Part shown: piece by piece, positions 7,194-7,201 of the stretch
How positions within the stretch are numbered: position 1 is the first letter of the stretch
Layout: each line of letters opens with the position of its first letter
Assembly: GCA_023388235.1 (NCBI GenBank)
Contig: JAEWGQ010000329.1
Span: 1 to 7,201 of the forward strand
DNA: 7,201 nucleotides
Reading direction: 5' to 3'
DNA from: Actinomycetes bacterium
GTDB lineage: Bacteria > Actinomycetota > Actinomycetes > Actinomycetales > Cellulomonadaceae
Program-made: the position numbers and the translations under genes
The notes under the pieces: generated by a model
Told to the model about the DNA's origin: nothing
What the model saw: only the letters and a program-made list of their open reading frames with translations
The model's database searches: none

Positions 7194-7201
7194 CGTCAGC
7201 C

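Overview
The window is very GC-rich DNA with a strong preference for G or C at third codon positions, GTG starts on several genes and long spurious antisense reading frames. Together with the protein families present, this points to a high-GC actinobacterium. A member of the Micrococcales such as Cellulomonas or a close relative is my best guess; that is an inference from protein style, not from a search.

Layout, left to right. (1) 1-122, plus strand: the last 39 codons of an ABC-2 type transporter permease. (2) 123-354: the convergent junction behind it, holding a possible hairpin terminator and an array of about eleven imperfect 18-bp G-rich tandem repeats that runs into the stop codon of the next gene. 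(3) 350-1288, minus: an AlkA-like DNA-3-methyladenine glycosylase. (4) 1289-1726: a gene-free stretch carrying two near-identical 76-bp repeats, each folding into a long hairpin, with smaller repeats between them. (5) 1727-2560, minus, and 2659-3255, plus: a cofactor-free haloperoxidase-type alpha/beta hydrolase and a TetR-family repressor, transcribed divergently from a 98-bp region with two matching palindromic operators and overlapping back-to-back -10 elements. (6) 3256-3439: a convergent junction with degenerate repeats. (7) 5817 down to 3440, minus: a two-gene unit, an Atg22/UMF1-type MFS transporter followed by a second alpha/beta hydrolase, overlapping by 4 bp. (8) 5921-6805, plus: a DUF72 (YecE-like) protein, apparently leaderless. 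(9) 6810-7193, minus: an Hsp15-like S4-domain RNA-binding protein, ending 4 bp from the DUF72 stop.

The genes look like ordinary core or housekeeping content rather than one pathway. The clearest functional unit is the TetR/haloperoxidase pair, where the repressor very likely controls both itself and the hydrolase. The second unit is the translationally coupled MFS/hydrolase pair, whose substrate is unknown. No tRNA, rRNA, CRISPR array, transposase, phage gene or defence system is visible. The most unusual DNA is non-coding: the twin hairpin repeats, the 18-bp array, and the symmetrical operator/promoter arrangement.
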